Origin: Bradyrhizobium sp. CIAT3101 | Lineage (GTDB): Bacteria > Pseudomonadota > Alphaproteobacteria > Rhizobiales > Xanthobacteraceae | Length of the DNA: 64,000 bases | Direction of reading: 5' to 3' | NCBI RefSeq assembly: GCF_029714945.1 | Contig: NZ_CP121634.1 | Coordinates: 7,089,001 to 7,153,000 of the forward strand | Shown: positions 38,114 through 46,423 of the stretch, one piece after another | Layout: every line of letters begins with the position of its first letter | Position numbering within the stretch: position 1 is the stretch's first letter | Notes under the pieces: generated by a model | The model's input: the letters and a program-made list of their open reading frames with translations, nothing else | Databases searched by the model: none | What the model was told of the DNA's origin: nothing | Position numbers and translations under genes: made by a program

Positions 38114-38146
38114 GGCCGTCCGACCAGGACGGCGGGCAAGAAGTAA
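38081..38146 (+). repeat. 33-bp tandem duplication spanning the DUF3124 stop codon
   Basis: 38081-38113 and 38114-38146 both encode GRPTRTAGKK-stop in the same frame. They differ at four positions, all third codon bases: GCT/GCG, GGG/GGC, AAA/AAG, AAA/AAG. Confidence 0.9.
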
Positions 38147-38372
38147 GCAGGCGAACGCTGTCGCGACCGCGAATTGAAAAAGACGAAAACAACCCCATGC
38201 GCAGTAGAAAATCCGGAACAGCAATGACCTGACAGTCCACCGACGCAGATGCGGATTTTACGAATTTGGTTTGACGCGTCGGGCAAAACACTGGCATGAT
38301 GGCATCATCAAAACCACAGCGCCCGGTCGGCACCAGGCCGGTCGCTCAATAAAAACAACGAGGAACGCTCCC

Positions 38373-39605
38373 ATGACGTCCAGCTTCGATTTCGCGCCCC
38401 TGTTTCCCGCAGGGCTGCCGGCCCCTTCTGCGCGCTGGACGGGCCTTGCCAAATACAGCTTTGTCGGCGGCAATAACGATTCCGAGCAGCTGCCGCTCGA
38501 CGGGCTGATCGAGGCCGCCAACCAGGCCCTGCAACGCGAGGGCCGCTCGCTTGCGACTTACGGGCTGGCGCATGGTCCACAAGGTTACCTGCCCCTGCGC
38601 GAATTCCTGGTGACAAAGCTGAAGCGCGACGGCGGCATCAGCTGCACGGTCGACGATCTCATGATCGTCTCCGGCTCGCTCCAGGCGCTCGACCTCGTCA
38701 ACAACACGCTGCTGGCGCGCGGCGACACCGTGCTGGTCGAGCAGGAGACGTATCAGGGCGCGCTGCAGCGGCTGACGCGGCTGGGCGTCAACGTCGTCGG
38801 CATTCCCCTCGACGACGACGGCATGCGTATGGACGCGCTGGCCGCGACGCTCGCCGATCTGAAGGGCCGCGGCATCCGGCCGAAATACATCTACACCATC
38901 CCGACCGTGCAGAATCCGACCGGGAGCATCATGCCGGAGACGCGCCGCGCCGAATTGCTGAAGCTATCGGCCGAATACGGCGTGCCCATCTTCGAGGACG
39001 ATTGCTATGCCGACCTGGTGTGGTCGGGGCAACGGCCGCCTGCGATTTACGCGATGAGCAAAAATGGCGGCGTGATCCATATCGGCTCGTTCTCGAAGTC
39101 GATCGCGCCGGCGCTGCGCGTCGGTTTCATCGTCGCGCCCTGGGATGTGATGTCGCGCATGCTGGCGCTGAAGACGGATGCCGGCTCCGGCGCACTGGAG
39201 CAGATGGTGCTCGCCACCTATTGCAAGCCGCATTTCGCCAGCCACGTGCCGGCGCTGACGAAAACGCTGCGCACCAAGCTCGATACGCTGATGGAAGCCC
39301 TCAACGAGCAGTTCGGGACTGCGGCCGAGTTCGAGGCGCCCAAGGGCGGCATCTTCCTGTGGGTGAAGCTGCCCGACCAGGTCGATACGCTGAAACTCTA
39401 TCAGGCTGCGCTTGCTGCGGGCGTCGCCATCAATCCCGGGCCGGAATGGTCGACCAACAAGGGCCACTCAGGCTCGCGGCTGCGGCTGTGTTTCGGGAGC
39501 CCTTCGCATCAGCAGATCCGCGAGGGCGTCGCGGTGCTGGCCGAGGTTTGCCGCAAGGAGTTCGGCGTGCCGGCCCGCAGCGCCAATGTGGAGAAGCGCG
39601 CTTGA
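38373..39605 (+). CDS. PLP-dependent aminotransferase, class I/II (2-aminoadipate aminotransferase-like)
   Basis: The 410-residue protein begins MTSSFDFAPLFPAGLPA; GAGGAACG precedes it. The fold I aminotransferase core is complete: VSGSLQALDLVNNTLLARGD, PTVQNPTGSIMPETRR, EDDCYADLVWSG, and the PLP Lys in IGSFSKSIAPALRVGF near 243. Unlike MocR/GntR regulators it has no N-terminal wHTH, so it is an enzyme. It is convergent with the truncated XRE regulator gene, 8 bases apart. Confidence 0.9.
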   Translation: MTSSFDFAPLFPAGLPAPSARWTGLAKYSFVGGNNDSEQLPLDGLIEAANQALQREGRSLATYGLAHGPQGYLPLREFLVTKLKRDGGISCTVDDLMIVSGSLQALDLVNNTLLARGDTVLVEQETYQGALQRLTRLGVNVVGIPLDDDGMRMDALAATLADLKGRGIRPKYIYTIPTVQNPTGSIMPETRRAELLKLSAEYGVPIFEDDCYADLVWSGQRPPAIYAMSKNGGVIHIGSFSKSIAPALRVGFIVAPWDVMSRMLALKTDAGSGALEQMVLATYCKPHFASHVPALTKTLRTKLDTLMEALNEQFGTAAEFEAPKGGIFLWVKLPDQVDTLKLYQAALAAGVAINPGPEWSTNKGHSGSRLRLCFGSPSHQQIREGVAVLAEVCRKEFGVPARSANVEKRA

Positions 39606-39612
39606 GACTCGC

Positions 39613-39918
39613 CTAAACCACCCGGGGCTGGCTACCGTGGATCGCGGAAGCCAGCCGCAGCAACAGGACGATCGAGACATTGCCCTTGCCGGCCTCGATC
39701 TGGGCGATGTAGCGCTCGGAAATCCCGGAGCGGCGGGCGAGCTCCCGGCGCGACAACTCGCAACGCGCGCGCGAGGACCTCAGGCGTTCGCCCAGCTCGG
39801 CCAGAAACGCAGTCTCGGAGTAAGGCGGCAGCGCACGGCTTCCCGGCAGCACCTCGCCCGCGAAATCCATCACTTGATTCAGCATCGCTCTCACCACATT
39901 CGCCTTCGGGAGCGCCAT
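39613..39918 (-). CDS. Short XRE-family regulator, apparently truncated BoxR/BzdR-type
   Basis: The ATG after a GGGGGG site gives 101 residues. The HTH is complete (GERLRSSRARCELSRRELARRSGISERYIAQIEAGKGNVSIVLLLRLASAI), a pattern closely like BoxR/BzdR regulators, in which a shikimate-kinase-like domain of about 180 residues follows. Here the frame stops 8 residues after the HTH, just before the convergent aminotransferase stop. It could be a working HTH-only protein or a remnant. Confidence 0.7.
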   Translation of the reverse strand: MALPKANVVRAMLNQVMDFAGEVLPGSRALPPYSETAFLAELGERLRSSRARCELSRRELARRSGISERYIAQIEAGKGNVSIVLLLRLASAIHGSQPRVV

Positions 39919-40043
39919 CTTGCCCCCCGGCACGGACGGGCTCATTGACGCGGATCAAATTCGCGCGCGATTGACGGCCGGCGTGGACGACCGCGCGCGG
40001 GATGCTACACTTTGGAATCGTTCGAGGCGGGGCTTTTCGGGAC

Positions 40044-40496
40044 ATGACGTGTTGTTTGAGCCGCTGGATGACGGCGGCGGTGCTTTGGATTGTGTTGACG
40101 TCGCTGGCGCATGCGGAGACGCTCGCGGAAACGGTCGAGCAATGGGGCTTGCTCGGCTCATGGGCGGTCGATTGCGCTGTCAGTCCCGACCGCGACAAGG
40201 GCGCGCTGCTGACTTACGAAATCCGGAAGGACGGCCGGGTGATGTACCGGCGCAATTTCGGTGACGCCAAGGACGAGAACGAGGTGGTCTCCGCGACGGT
40301 CGACGCCGAAGGCGTGCTCAACCTGATGGTGTTCTTCCCATCACTGCGTCAGACGCGCGAATTTGGCGTGATACTTACCAAGGATGGCGGCCTGCGCGCG
40401 ATCTACAATCGCGGCGAGCGTGGCGAGTACACGATCAGGGATGGCAAATACGTCAAGACCGGCGCGCCGACGCTTCCGCAGCAGCGCTGCGATTAA
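40044..40496 (+). CDS. Exported protein of unknown function
   Basis: Starting at MTCCLSRWMTAAVLWIVLTSLAHAETLA, the 150-residue product has a good signal peptide cleaved after AHA. The mature protein begins with LAETVEQWGLLGSWAVDCAVSPDRDKG and has a Cys pair (near 47 and the C-terminal CD) that could bond. The short beta-strand pattern suggests a small periplasmic beta-barrel or lipocalin-like fold; no known family is recognised. Confidence 0.7.
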   Translation: MTCCLSRWMTAAVLWIVLTSLAHAETLAETVEQWGLLGSWAVDCAVSPDRDKGALLTYEIRKDGRVMYRRNFGDAKDENEVVSATVDAEGVLNLMVFFPSLRQTREFGVILTKDGGLRAIYNRGERGEYTIRDGKYVKTGAPTLPQQRCD

Positions 40497-40508
40497 CGAT
40501 TTACGTTT

Positions 40509-40578
40509 GAGCATGATCTTTCCGGAAAACCGCTGCACACTTTGCGCTAACGCGGCCCTTCGGGTCGGGATCATGCTC
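40509..40578. repeat. Dispersed palindromic intergenic element, copy 2 (70 bp)
   Basis: Bounded by GAGCATGATC and GATCATGCTC, with TTTGCGCTAACGCGGCCCTTC inside, nearly identical to the centre of copy 1 at 17224-17293. It follows the preceding stop by 12 bases. Confidence 0.85.
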
Positions 40579-40619
40579 TGATCCTGAATATCCATTCAGA
40601 ATTCTCTTCCCGTTCCTCC

Positions 40620-40644
40620 GGAACGTTCGCACGCATGCGTCGTT
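40620..40644 (+). promoter_or_regulatory. EcfG-type general stress promoter
   Basis: GGAAC (40620-40624) and CGTT (40641-40644) are separated by exactly 16 bases, the consensus of alphaproteobacterial EcfG/sigma-T promoters. The next start codon (40675) is about 30 bases downstream. A CGTTCC-TCC-GGAACG inverted repeat overlaps the -35 element. Confidence 0.75.
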
Positions 40645-40674
40645 CTCAATTGCATTACGTTGGAGGAGGACATC

Positions 40675-40893
40675 ATGAAGAAACTTGGTTATGTCGTTGC
40701 TGCTCTGGGTGCGCTCGCGGTTGCGGCGCCGACGCTGGCAAGTGCTGAGACCGTCATCGTCAAGCACGGTCATCACGGCCCGTACGGCGCCCGCGCCGAA
40801 TTCCGCGAGCATCGCGACAACGGCTGGCATCGTGGCTGGCACCATCACGACCGCGTCGTCGTGGTCAAGCGCAGTCATCGCCACTGGGACTAA
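40675..40893 (+). CDS. Small histidine-rich exported protein
   Basis: The ATG follows GGAGGAGGA and gives 72 residues. The signal peptide (KKLGYVVAALGALAVAAPTLASA-ET) leaves a mature peptide of about 49 residues with 11 His and many Arg and Trp (HGHHGPYGARAEF, WHRGWHHHDRVV, KRSHRHWD). The composition suits metal binding or interaction with anionic polymers, both inferred. It has an EcfG-type promoter and a strong terminator, so it forms a complete single-gene transcription unit. Confidence 0.85.
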   Translation: MKKLGYVVAALGALAVAAPTLASAETVIVKHGHHGPYGARAEFREHRDNGWHRGWHHHDRVVVVKRSHRHWD

Positions 40894-40910
40894 TGCGCAA
40901 CGCGAACTGG

Positions 40911-40940
40911 AAATGGCCCCTCGCGGGGCCATTTCTTTTT
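40911..40940 (+). terminator. Intrinsic terminator
   Basis: A 10-bp perfect stem (AAATGGCCCC / GGGGCCATTT, loop TCGC) is followed by CTTTTTCTT. It ends the small His-rich gene's transcript. Confidence 0.92.
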
Positions 40941-40943
40941 CTT

Positions 40944-41137
40944 CCTTCTCCCCTTGCGGGAGAAGGTGGCATAGGCGGCCTCCGGCCGCCGTTCCTAAGA
41001 ACGCCGAAGCAGAGCTTCGGCTATGGCGCCGGATGAGGGGTATCTATCGATACGGTTGGATGTGTGTAGGAGGATAGATACCCCTCACCCGTCTCGCCGC
41101 TTCGCGGCGAGCCACCCTCTCCCGCAAGGGGAGAGGG
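40944..41137. repeat. Mosaic intergenic repeat with nested inverted repeats
   Basis: The outer arms are CCTTCTCCCCTTGCGGGAGAAGG and its counterpart CCCTCTCCCGCAAGGGGAG, each itself a hairpin. Inside are GGCGGCCTCCGGCCGCC, CCGAAGCAGAGCTTCGG and GAGGGGTATCTATC / GATAGATACCCCTC. It fills the gap between the small exported gene and the aldo/keto reductase and carries no gene. Confidence 0.75.
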
Positions 41138-41148
41138 TGAAGAGCAAC

Positions 41149-41967
41149 CTAATCCCAGGCCGGCGCGAAGCCGGGATTGACGCAACGCTTGTCCTTAGGG
41201 AGCGCGGCGATTTTCTTGCGGTCGGCGTCATCGAGCGTGATCTTCAACGCGTCCAGATTGGCCTGCTGGCTCTCGCGGCGGGATGCCTTCGGGATCGCGG
41301 CGACACCATCCTGGTCGAGCAGCCATTTCAGCGCCACTTGCGCGGCGCTCGCATTGTGCTTGGCGCCGATCTCGCCCAGCACCGGGTCTGTGGCGAAGCG
41401 GCCCTGCGCCAGCGGGCAATAGGCGACGAGCGGGATCGACTTCGCGTTGAGATAGGCCAGCACCTTCGATTGATCCAGCATCGCGTGATATTCGATCTGG
41501 TTGCAGGCGATCGGCGCCTTGACGTCCTCGACCGCGACCTTGAGCAGCGCCGTGGTGAAATTGGCGACGCCGATCGCGCGCGTGCGCCCCTCTTCCTTCA
41601 GCTTCATCAGGGTCTCGAACACCGCGCCCCAGTTCGCCGATTTCGACGGCCAGTGCACGAGATAGAGATCGACATGGTCGAGCCTCAGTTTGTTCAGGCT
41701 GGCATCGAAGGCGCGACGGATCGCATCCGGTGTCAGGTTTTCGTGCCACACCTTGGTCGTGACGTGCAGCTCGCCGCGCGGCACGGAGGCTGCCGCAAGC
41801 GCGGCGCCGATGGCCTCCTCGTTGGCGTACATTTCGGCGGTATCGATATGGCGATAGCCGATCGACAGCGCGCTCTCGACAGCCGCGCGGCAGGCATCGC
41901 CCTGCATGCGGAAGGTGCCGAGGCCGAGCTTGGGCATGCTGATGCCCTGTGTTTTCAGATTATCCAT
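41149..41967 (-). CDS. Aldo/keto reductase (AKR5-like, 2,5-diketo-D-gluconate reductase type)
   Basis: The 272-residue protein has the AKR tetrad: Asp in YRHIDTAEMYANE with Tyr five residues on, Lys in HVTTKVWHENL and His in LYLVHWPSKSANW. The cofactor end ALKWLLDQDGVAAIPKASRRE binds NADPH. It reduces carbonyls to alcohols; the real substrate is unknown. Short of the longer 300-residue AKRs, as is usual for this subgroup. Confidence 0.92.
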   Translation of the reverse strand: MDNLKTQGISMPKLGLGTFRMQGDACRAAVESALSIGYRHIDTAEMYANEEAIGAALAAASVPRGELHVTTKVWHENLTPDAIRRAFDASLNKLRLDHVDLYLVHWPSKSANWGAVFETLMKLKEEGRTRAIGVANFTTALLKVAVEDVKAPIACNQIEYHAMLDQSKVLAYLNAKSIPLVAYCPLAQGRFATDPVLGEIGAKHNASAAQVALKWLLDQDGVAAIPKASRRESQQANLDALKITLDDADRKKIAALPKDKRCVNPGFAPAWD

Positions 41968-42094
41968 GAAACAGGCTCCCGAGGTATTTCAGCCCGCCGG
42001 ATGCGCGCGGCGATGCCGCGTGAGCAAACTCTTCGGTGATGGAAAAGAGGTGGCGGGAGCAGGCAGTATAGCGTGGCAGGCGCGCGGCGGCCAA

Positions 42095-43660
42095 TCACGA
42101 ATGCTGCGCAACCATAGCGGGGCGCGCCTGCGGCTGCGGCACGATGTCGACGGACCAGAGATCGCGATTATCGACGTCCTTCAAGGTTACCGTCATCACG
42201 CCGCTTATGCCATCGATGTCGACGCGGCCGAAGAACTGCAGGCCGAAGCATGGCGCGAGGTTCTCGCCCTGGGCCTCGCTGCACCCGTTCCGGTACATCG
42301 CCACGGGGCCAAACGTGTTGTCGAGCGCGCCGGGTCCCCAGGTGCCTGCATGCAAGGGGCCGGAGACGAACTCCCAGAACGGGTCGAAGTCCTGGAATTG
42401 CGCCTTGTTCGGATCGTAGTAATGCGCGGCCGTGTAGTGCATGTCGGCGGTGAGCCAGACGATGTTGCGGACACAAGCACGCTTGATGGAGGCGAGGAGA
42501 TCGGCGATCTCATGCTCACGCCGGTCGGGCGGCCCGTCGCCGAGCGCGACGGCATCGAGGCTGATCAGCCCGATCGGAAGATCGGCCGCGATCACCTTCC
42601 AGGTCGCGCGCGAGGCGGCGAGCTCCCGCTTCAGCCAGGCGAGCTGCTCGGCGCCAAGAATCCAACCGCGATGATCGTCGCCCTTGTTCCAGGAGCCATC
42701 GCGGTAGCTGCGCATATCGATCATGAAGACGTCGAGCAGCGGGCCGTACGGGATCTTGCGATAGACCCGTCCCTGCCGCGCACCGATGTCCCGGATCGGC
42801 ATGAAGTCGAAGAAGGCGCGCCGGGCACGTGCAACCAGGCGCGGGGTGCCGTCATCCTCATAGCCGGCCTCGTCATAGCTGCCGGTGGGCGACCAGTCGT
42901 TGGTGACCTCGTGATCGTCCCATTGCGCGAACATGGGCACCTCCGCATGGAAGGCGCGGAAATTCTCATCGAGGTGGTTGTATTTGTAGTTGCCGCGGAA
43001 CTGCGCCAGCGTGTGTGCAGCCTGCGCTTTCTCCTCGGTCACGACGTTGCGCCAGATCTCGCCGTTCGGCAGCTTCTGCTCGGACGGGATCGTGCAGTCG
43101 GCATAGATGTGATCGCCGGAGTGGATGAAGAAATCCGGGCGGTTGTCGCGCATGGTGCGATAGCTGCGATAGCCGCCGCGGGAGATGTCGATGCCCCAGC
43201 CCTGCCCCGCGACGTCGCCCGACCACAGGAACGAGACCGAGCGCCGCTCGGCCGGGGCGGTGCGAAAATGGCCGACGCGGCTTTCGCCGGCGATGCCGGT
43301 GGCGATGTCGTCGAAGCGCACGCGATAGAAGATGTCCTGCCCGGCCGGCAGATCGTCGAGCTGCAGTTTAGCCGTGAAGTCTGCATCGCCCAGCGCGTCG
43401 CGCGATCTCGATGCGATGATGGTCTTGAAGCTTTCGACGGTCGCGTAGTCCACCTGCATGCGAGCAGGCCGATCCGCGCGCGCCCAGATCACGGCGGAGC
43501 CATCCGAGACGTCGCCGGACTGGATGCCGCCCGCGATCTGCGGGCGATCGGCGGCGCGGCTGATGCGTGGCTTTGCGAGCGAGGCGACGGCAAGGGTGGA
43601 AGCAGAGCGGACCAGGAACTGTCGCCGGGTCCATGCGCGCGAAGCGCGGAGCGTTGCCAT
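42095..43660 (-). CDS. phoD: PhoD-type alkaline phosphatase/phosphodiesterase, Tat-exported
   Basis: The 521-residue protein starts with a Tat signal, TRRQFLVRSASTLAVASLA. The PhoD domain follows: an N-terminal Fn3-like part (GGIQSGDVSDGSAVIWARAD), then metal-site segments FLWSGDVAGQGWGIDISRGG, DFFIHSGDHIYAD, FAQWDDHEVTNDW and WLTADMHYTAAHYY, matching the Fe/Ca site of PhoD enzymes. It would release phosphate from diesters in the periplasm. No Pho box is obvious in the upstream gap. Confidence 0.9.
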   Translation of the reverse strand: MATLRASRAWTRRQFLVRSASTLAVASLAKPRISRAADRPQIAGGIQSGDVSDGSAVIWARADRPARMQVDYATVESFKTIIASRSRDALGDADFTAKLQLDDLPAGQDIFYRVRFDDIATGIAGESRVGHFRTAPAERRSVSFLWSGDVAGQGWGIDISRGGYRSYRTMRDNRPDFFIHSGDHIYADCTIPSEQKLPNGEIWRNVVTEEKAQAAHTLAQFRGNYKYNHLDENFRAFHAEVPMFAQWDDHEVTNDWSPTGSYDEAGYEDDGTPRLVARARRAFFDFMPIRDIGARQGRVYRKIPYGPLLDVFMIDMRSYRDGSWNKGDDHRGWILGAEQLAWLKRELAASRATWKVIAADLPIGLISLDAVALGDGPPDRREHEIADLLASIKRACVRNIVWLTADMHYTAAHYYDPNKAQFQDFDPFWEFVSGPLHAGTWGPGALDNTFGPVAMYRNGCSEAQGENLAPCFGLQFFGRVDIDGISGVMTVTLKDVDNRDLWSVDIVPQPQARPAMVAQHS

Positions 43661-44051
43661 TCAGGAGACCTTCGTCGAATCGCGACGGAAGGTGCCTGCG
43701 CCGTTTGACTCCCGGCTTACGGTTTCTTGACCCTATGCCTACGGTTTTGCGACGTGGGGATGACGAGCGAGATGCAGCCGCGGCGACGGTCCACTCCGTC
43801 GCCCCGTTCTTGCGGTAGGGCTATCGCGTATGGGCTTGGCGAGGCCTGAGCGAGCGCCTCGTCCTTCGAGACGACCGCTCCGCGGTCTCCTCAGGATGAG
43901 GCTGAACAGCAGCTTTGCCCGTCGAAATTGTTGCCACGTACTCCGTCCTCATCCTGAGGGCCCGCCGGAGGCGGGCGTCTCGAAGGATGGCCACAGGCGA
44001 GCTTCCCGCCTGGTTCTTACGGGGAGAGGTGAAGCGGCCGTAGCGCTGGGC
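43661..44051. other. Gene-free region carrying a palindromic repeat
   Basis: 391 bases between divergent phoD and the next minus-strand gene's end. It contains the 126-bp element at 43862-43987. The rest has no convincing frame or terminator. Confidence 0.5.
43862..43987. repeat. Intergenic palindromic element family C
   Basis: Perfect 12-bp inverted ends TCCTTCGAGACG / CGTCTCGAAGGA enclose CCTCAGGATGAGG and CCTCATCCTGAGG, which are complements of each other. This motif family is common in Bradyrhizobium intergenic DNA. Confidence 0.8.
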
Positions 44052-44471
44052 TCAATGCTTCCAGTTACAGATGCCGCCGGAACGACACGGCCATGTCTGG
44101 ATACGGGTATCCATCGCCTGCGCGTCCAGCGGATTGCCGTGGCGATGCGCGAGCTTGGTGCGGGCTGCGCCACGCGGCTGCGCGCTCTTCCCCTGCGCGA
44201 CCTTCGGCTCCGACACGCGCACACGTTCGGCCGCAACCTTCTTCGGCACGTCGACCGGTTCGGCACGGGCTTGCGCTTCGTTGCCGCCCTTCGCCTCCAG
44301 CGCGACGGGAGCGAATTGCGTCTCCGGCCCGAGCCGCTTCGGCGACAGGACAGCCTTGGAGAGGTCGAGGCCGAGATATTCGTCAGGCTTGTAGTCGTCG
44401 GCGCGCGCGATGCCGCCCACTGCAAATACGAGGGCAATGGCAATCGCAAAAGGAACGCTTTTCAGGACCAC
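44052..44471 (-). CDS. Small exported protein, unknown
   Basis: The 139-residue protein has a signal peptide (VPFAIAIALVFAVGGIARA-DD). The mature part starts with DYKPDEYLGLDLSKAVLSPKRLGPE, is then a Lys/Arg/Ala-rich and likely disordered stretch (about 60-115), and ends with TWPCRSGGICNWKH, where two Cys could form a disulfide. The start has a GGAGGCGTCC site. No family is recognised. Confidence 0.7.
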   Translation of the reverse strand: MVLKSVPFAIAIALVFAVGGIARADDYKPDEYLGLDLSKAVLSPKRLGPETQFAPVALEAKGGNEAQARAEPVDVPKKVAAERVRVSEPKVAQGKSAQPRGAARTKLAHRHGNPLDAQAMDTRIQTWPCRSGGICNWKH

Positions 44472-44579
44472 GGACGCCTCCTGAAATTGAAGATTAAAGG
44501 AGTACTCTACCTGTATTTAGGAGGCGCCGCGTGCAATTCCAGCGGTCAGTTCCCGCCGTGGTTAAGAAGTTTTGCGGTG

Positions 44580-45581
44580 TCAGGCGACCTTTCGCGTCGC
44601 ACTTGTCCCATCCAGGAACCCCATCAACCGGCTGCGGATGATTTGTTCCGCCTCGCTCATGATGCGATCGACAAGTTCCTTGCAGGTGGGAATGTCGTGG
44701 ATGAGACCTGCGACCATGCCGCAGCTCCAGGCGCCGGCATCCATCTGCCCGTCGAGCATGACCTTCGGATAGACGCCCGCGACCTGGTCATGGATGTCGT
44801 CGATCGTCAGCTTGTCGCCCTTGGCGTGCTCGATCTCGAGCAGGCGATCGACATTGGCGTTCTTCAGCACGCGCTCGGTGTTGCGCAGCGCCCGCATGAT
44901 CAGGCGGGTGTCGAGCTCGGTCGCCGCGACCAGCGCGTTCTTCACGTTCTGATGGACGGGTGCCTCCTTCGTGGCGATGAAACGCGTGCCCATGTTCATG
45001 CCGGCCGCCCCCAGCGACAGGGCTGCGACGAGGCTGCGCCCGTCGGCCATGCCGCCGGAGGCCACGAACGGGATCTTCAATTCCTCCGCCGCACGCGGCA
45101 GCAGGATCATGTTGGGAATGTCGTCCTCGCCGGGATGGCCGCCGCACTCGAAGCCGTCGACGCTGACGGCATCGCAGCCGATCCGCTCGGCCTTCAGCGA
45201 ATGACGCACCGAGGTGCATTTGTGGATCACCTTGATGCCGGCGGCCTTCAGCGCCGGCATGTATTGTTCCGGGCTGCGTCCCGCGGTCTCCACGGCCTTG
45301 ACGCCGCCCTCGACGATGGCTGCGATGTATTCCGGATAAGGCGGTGCCGAGAAGGTCGGCAGGAAGGTGAGGTTCACACCGAACGGCTTGTCGGTGATGT
45401 CGCGGCAACGCGCGATCTCCTTGGCGAGCAGCTCCGGCGTCTTCTGCGTCAGGCCGGTGATGATGCCGAGCCCGCCGGCATTGGAGACGGCGGCGGCAAG
45501 CTCGGCAAAGCCGACGAAATGCATGCCACCCTGGATGATGGGATGCTCGATGCCGAACAGTTCGGTGATCGCGGTCTTCAC
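44580..45581 (-). CDS. Nitronate monooxygenase-like flavoprotein
   Basis: The 333-residue TIM-barrel protein has the NMO/2-nitropropane dioxygenase landmarks: HPIIQGGMHFVGFAELAAAVSNAGGLG near the N-terminus, DGFECGGHPGEDD (catalytic His region), VASGGMADGRSLVAAL and GAAGMNMGTRF for FMN binding. It probably oxidises nitronates or is an FMN enzyme in acyl chain metabolism. It lies on the same strand as the SDR gene 63 bases upstream. Confidence 0.9.
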   Translation of the reverse strand: MKTAITELFGIEHPIIQGGMHFVGFAELAAAVSNAGGLGIITGLTQKTPELLAKEIARCRDITDKPFGVNLTFLPTFSAPPYPEYIAAIVEGGVKAVETAGRSPEQYMPALKAAGIKVIHKCTSVRHSLKAERIGCDAVSVDGFECGGHPGEDDIPNMILLPRAAEELKIPFVASGGMADGRSLVAALSLGAAGMNMGTRFIATKEAPVHQNVKNALVAATELDTRLIMRALRNTERVLKNANVDRLLEIEHAKGDKLTIDDIHDQVAGVYPKVMLDGQMDAGAWSCGMVAGLIHDIPTCKELVDRIMSEAEQIIRSRLMGFLDGTSATRKVA

Positions 45582-45644
45582 TTAGTTCTCCTCCCGGAAT
45601 TTTGCTGATGTCGAGATCAGTCTAGCCGTAGTCTCGTGCCACGG

Positions 45645-46382
45645 TCACCATTTCTCGCCGAAGGGGCGAATCTCCATCTCGAAGGTCCAGGCACTCTTCG
45701 GCTGCTGATAGAGCTGCCAATAGGAATCCGCCACGGCCGACGGCGGCATCAGCAGATCGGGATTATCGAGCGCGTTGGGCCCGAGCGCCTCGAGCCGGCG
45801 CTGCCGCACCCATTCGGTGTCGACCCCGGAATCGATGATGAGATGGGCGACGTGGATGTTCTTCGGCCCGAGCTCGCGCGCCATTGCCTGCGCCACCGCA
45901 CGCAGTCCGAACTTGGCGCTGGCAAAGGCCGCAAAACCGCTGCCGCCGCGCAACGACGCCGTCGCACCGGTGAAGAAGATCTTGCCGCCGCCGCGCGGCA
46001 GCATCAGCCGCGCCGCCTCGCGCCCTGCCAGGAAGCCGGAATAGCAGGCCATCTCCCAGACCTTGCGGAATACGCGCTCGGTGGTGTCGAGGATCGGGAA
46101 ATTGACGTTGGCGCCGACGTTGAAGATGCAGACCTCGAGCGGCGCGTGCTTGTCGGCGTCGTTGAGGAAGGAGATGACCTCCTCCTCCTTCCGCGCGTCC
46201 AGCGAACGCGCATGGATCTCGCCGCCGGCCGCTTCGATGTCCGTCACCAGCGGTGCGAGCTTGTCGCCGTTGCGGCGGCCCGCATAGATCGAAAAGCCTT
46301 CGGCAGCGAATTTCTTGGCAATCTCCGAGCCGATGAAATCGCCGGCCCCGATCACGGCCGCAGTCGCGTTTCGCTTGGGCAA
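45645..46382 (-). CDS. Short-chain dehydrogenase-like oxidoreductase
   Basis: A TTG start after GGAGGAGGCGACC gives 245 residues. The Rossmann motif is atypical (AVIGAGDFIGSEIAKKFAAEG: GAGDFIGS instead of TGxxxGIG). The middle strand is IFNVGANVNFP. The usual YxxxK appears altered: the catalytic region reads FTGATASLRGGSGFAAFASAKFGLRAV, with Phe where the Tyr should be (FASAK). It may therefore be an atypical or non-canonical SDR. It is divergent from the HxlR regulator with a palindromic operator between. Confidence 0.85.
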   Translation of the reverse strand: MPKRNATAAVIGAGDFIGSEIAKKFAAEGFSIYAGRRNGDKLAPLVTDIEAAGGEIHARSLDARKEEEVISFLNDADKHAPLEVCIFNVGANVNFPILDTTERVFRKVWEMACYSGFLAGREAARLMLPRGGGKIFFTGATASLRGGSGFAAFASAKFGLRAVAQAMARELGPKNIHVAHLIIDSGVDTEWVRQRRLEALGPNALDNPDLLMPPSAVADSYWQLYQQPKSAWTFEMEIRPFGEKW

Positions 46383-46423
46383 GGTCGCCTCCTCCGATGA
46401 GCGCTGATTGAATTGGAGGCTAT

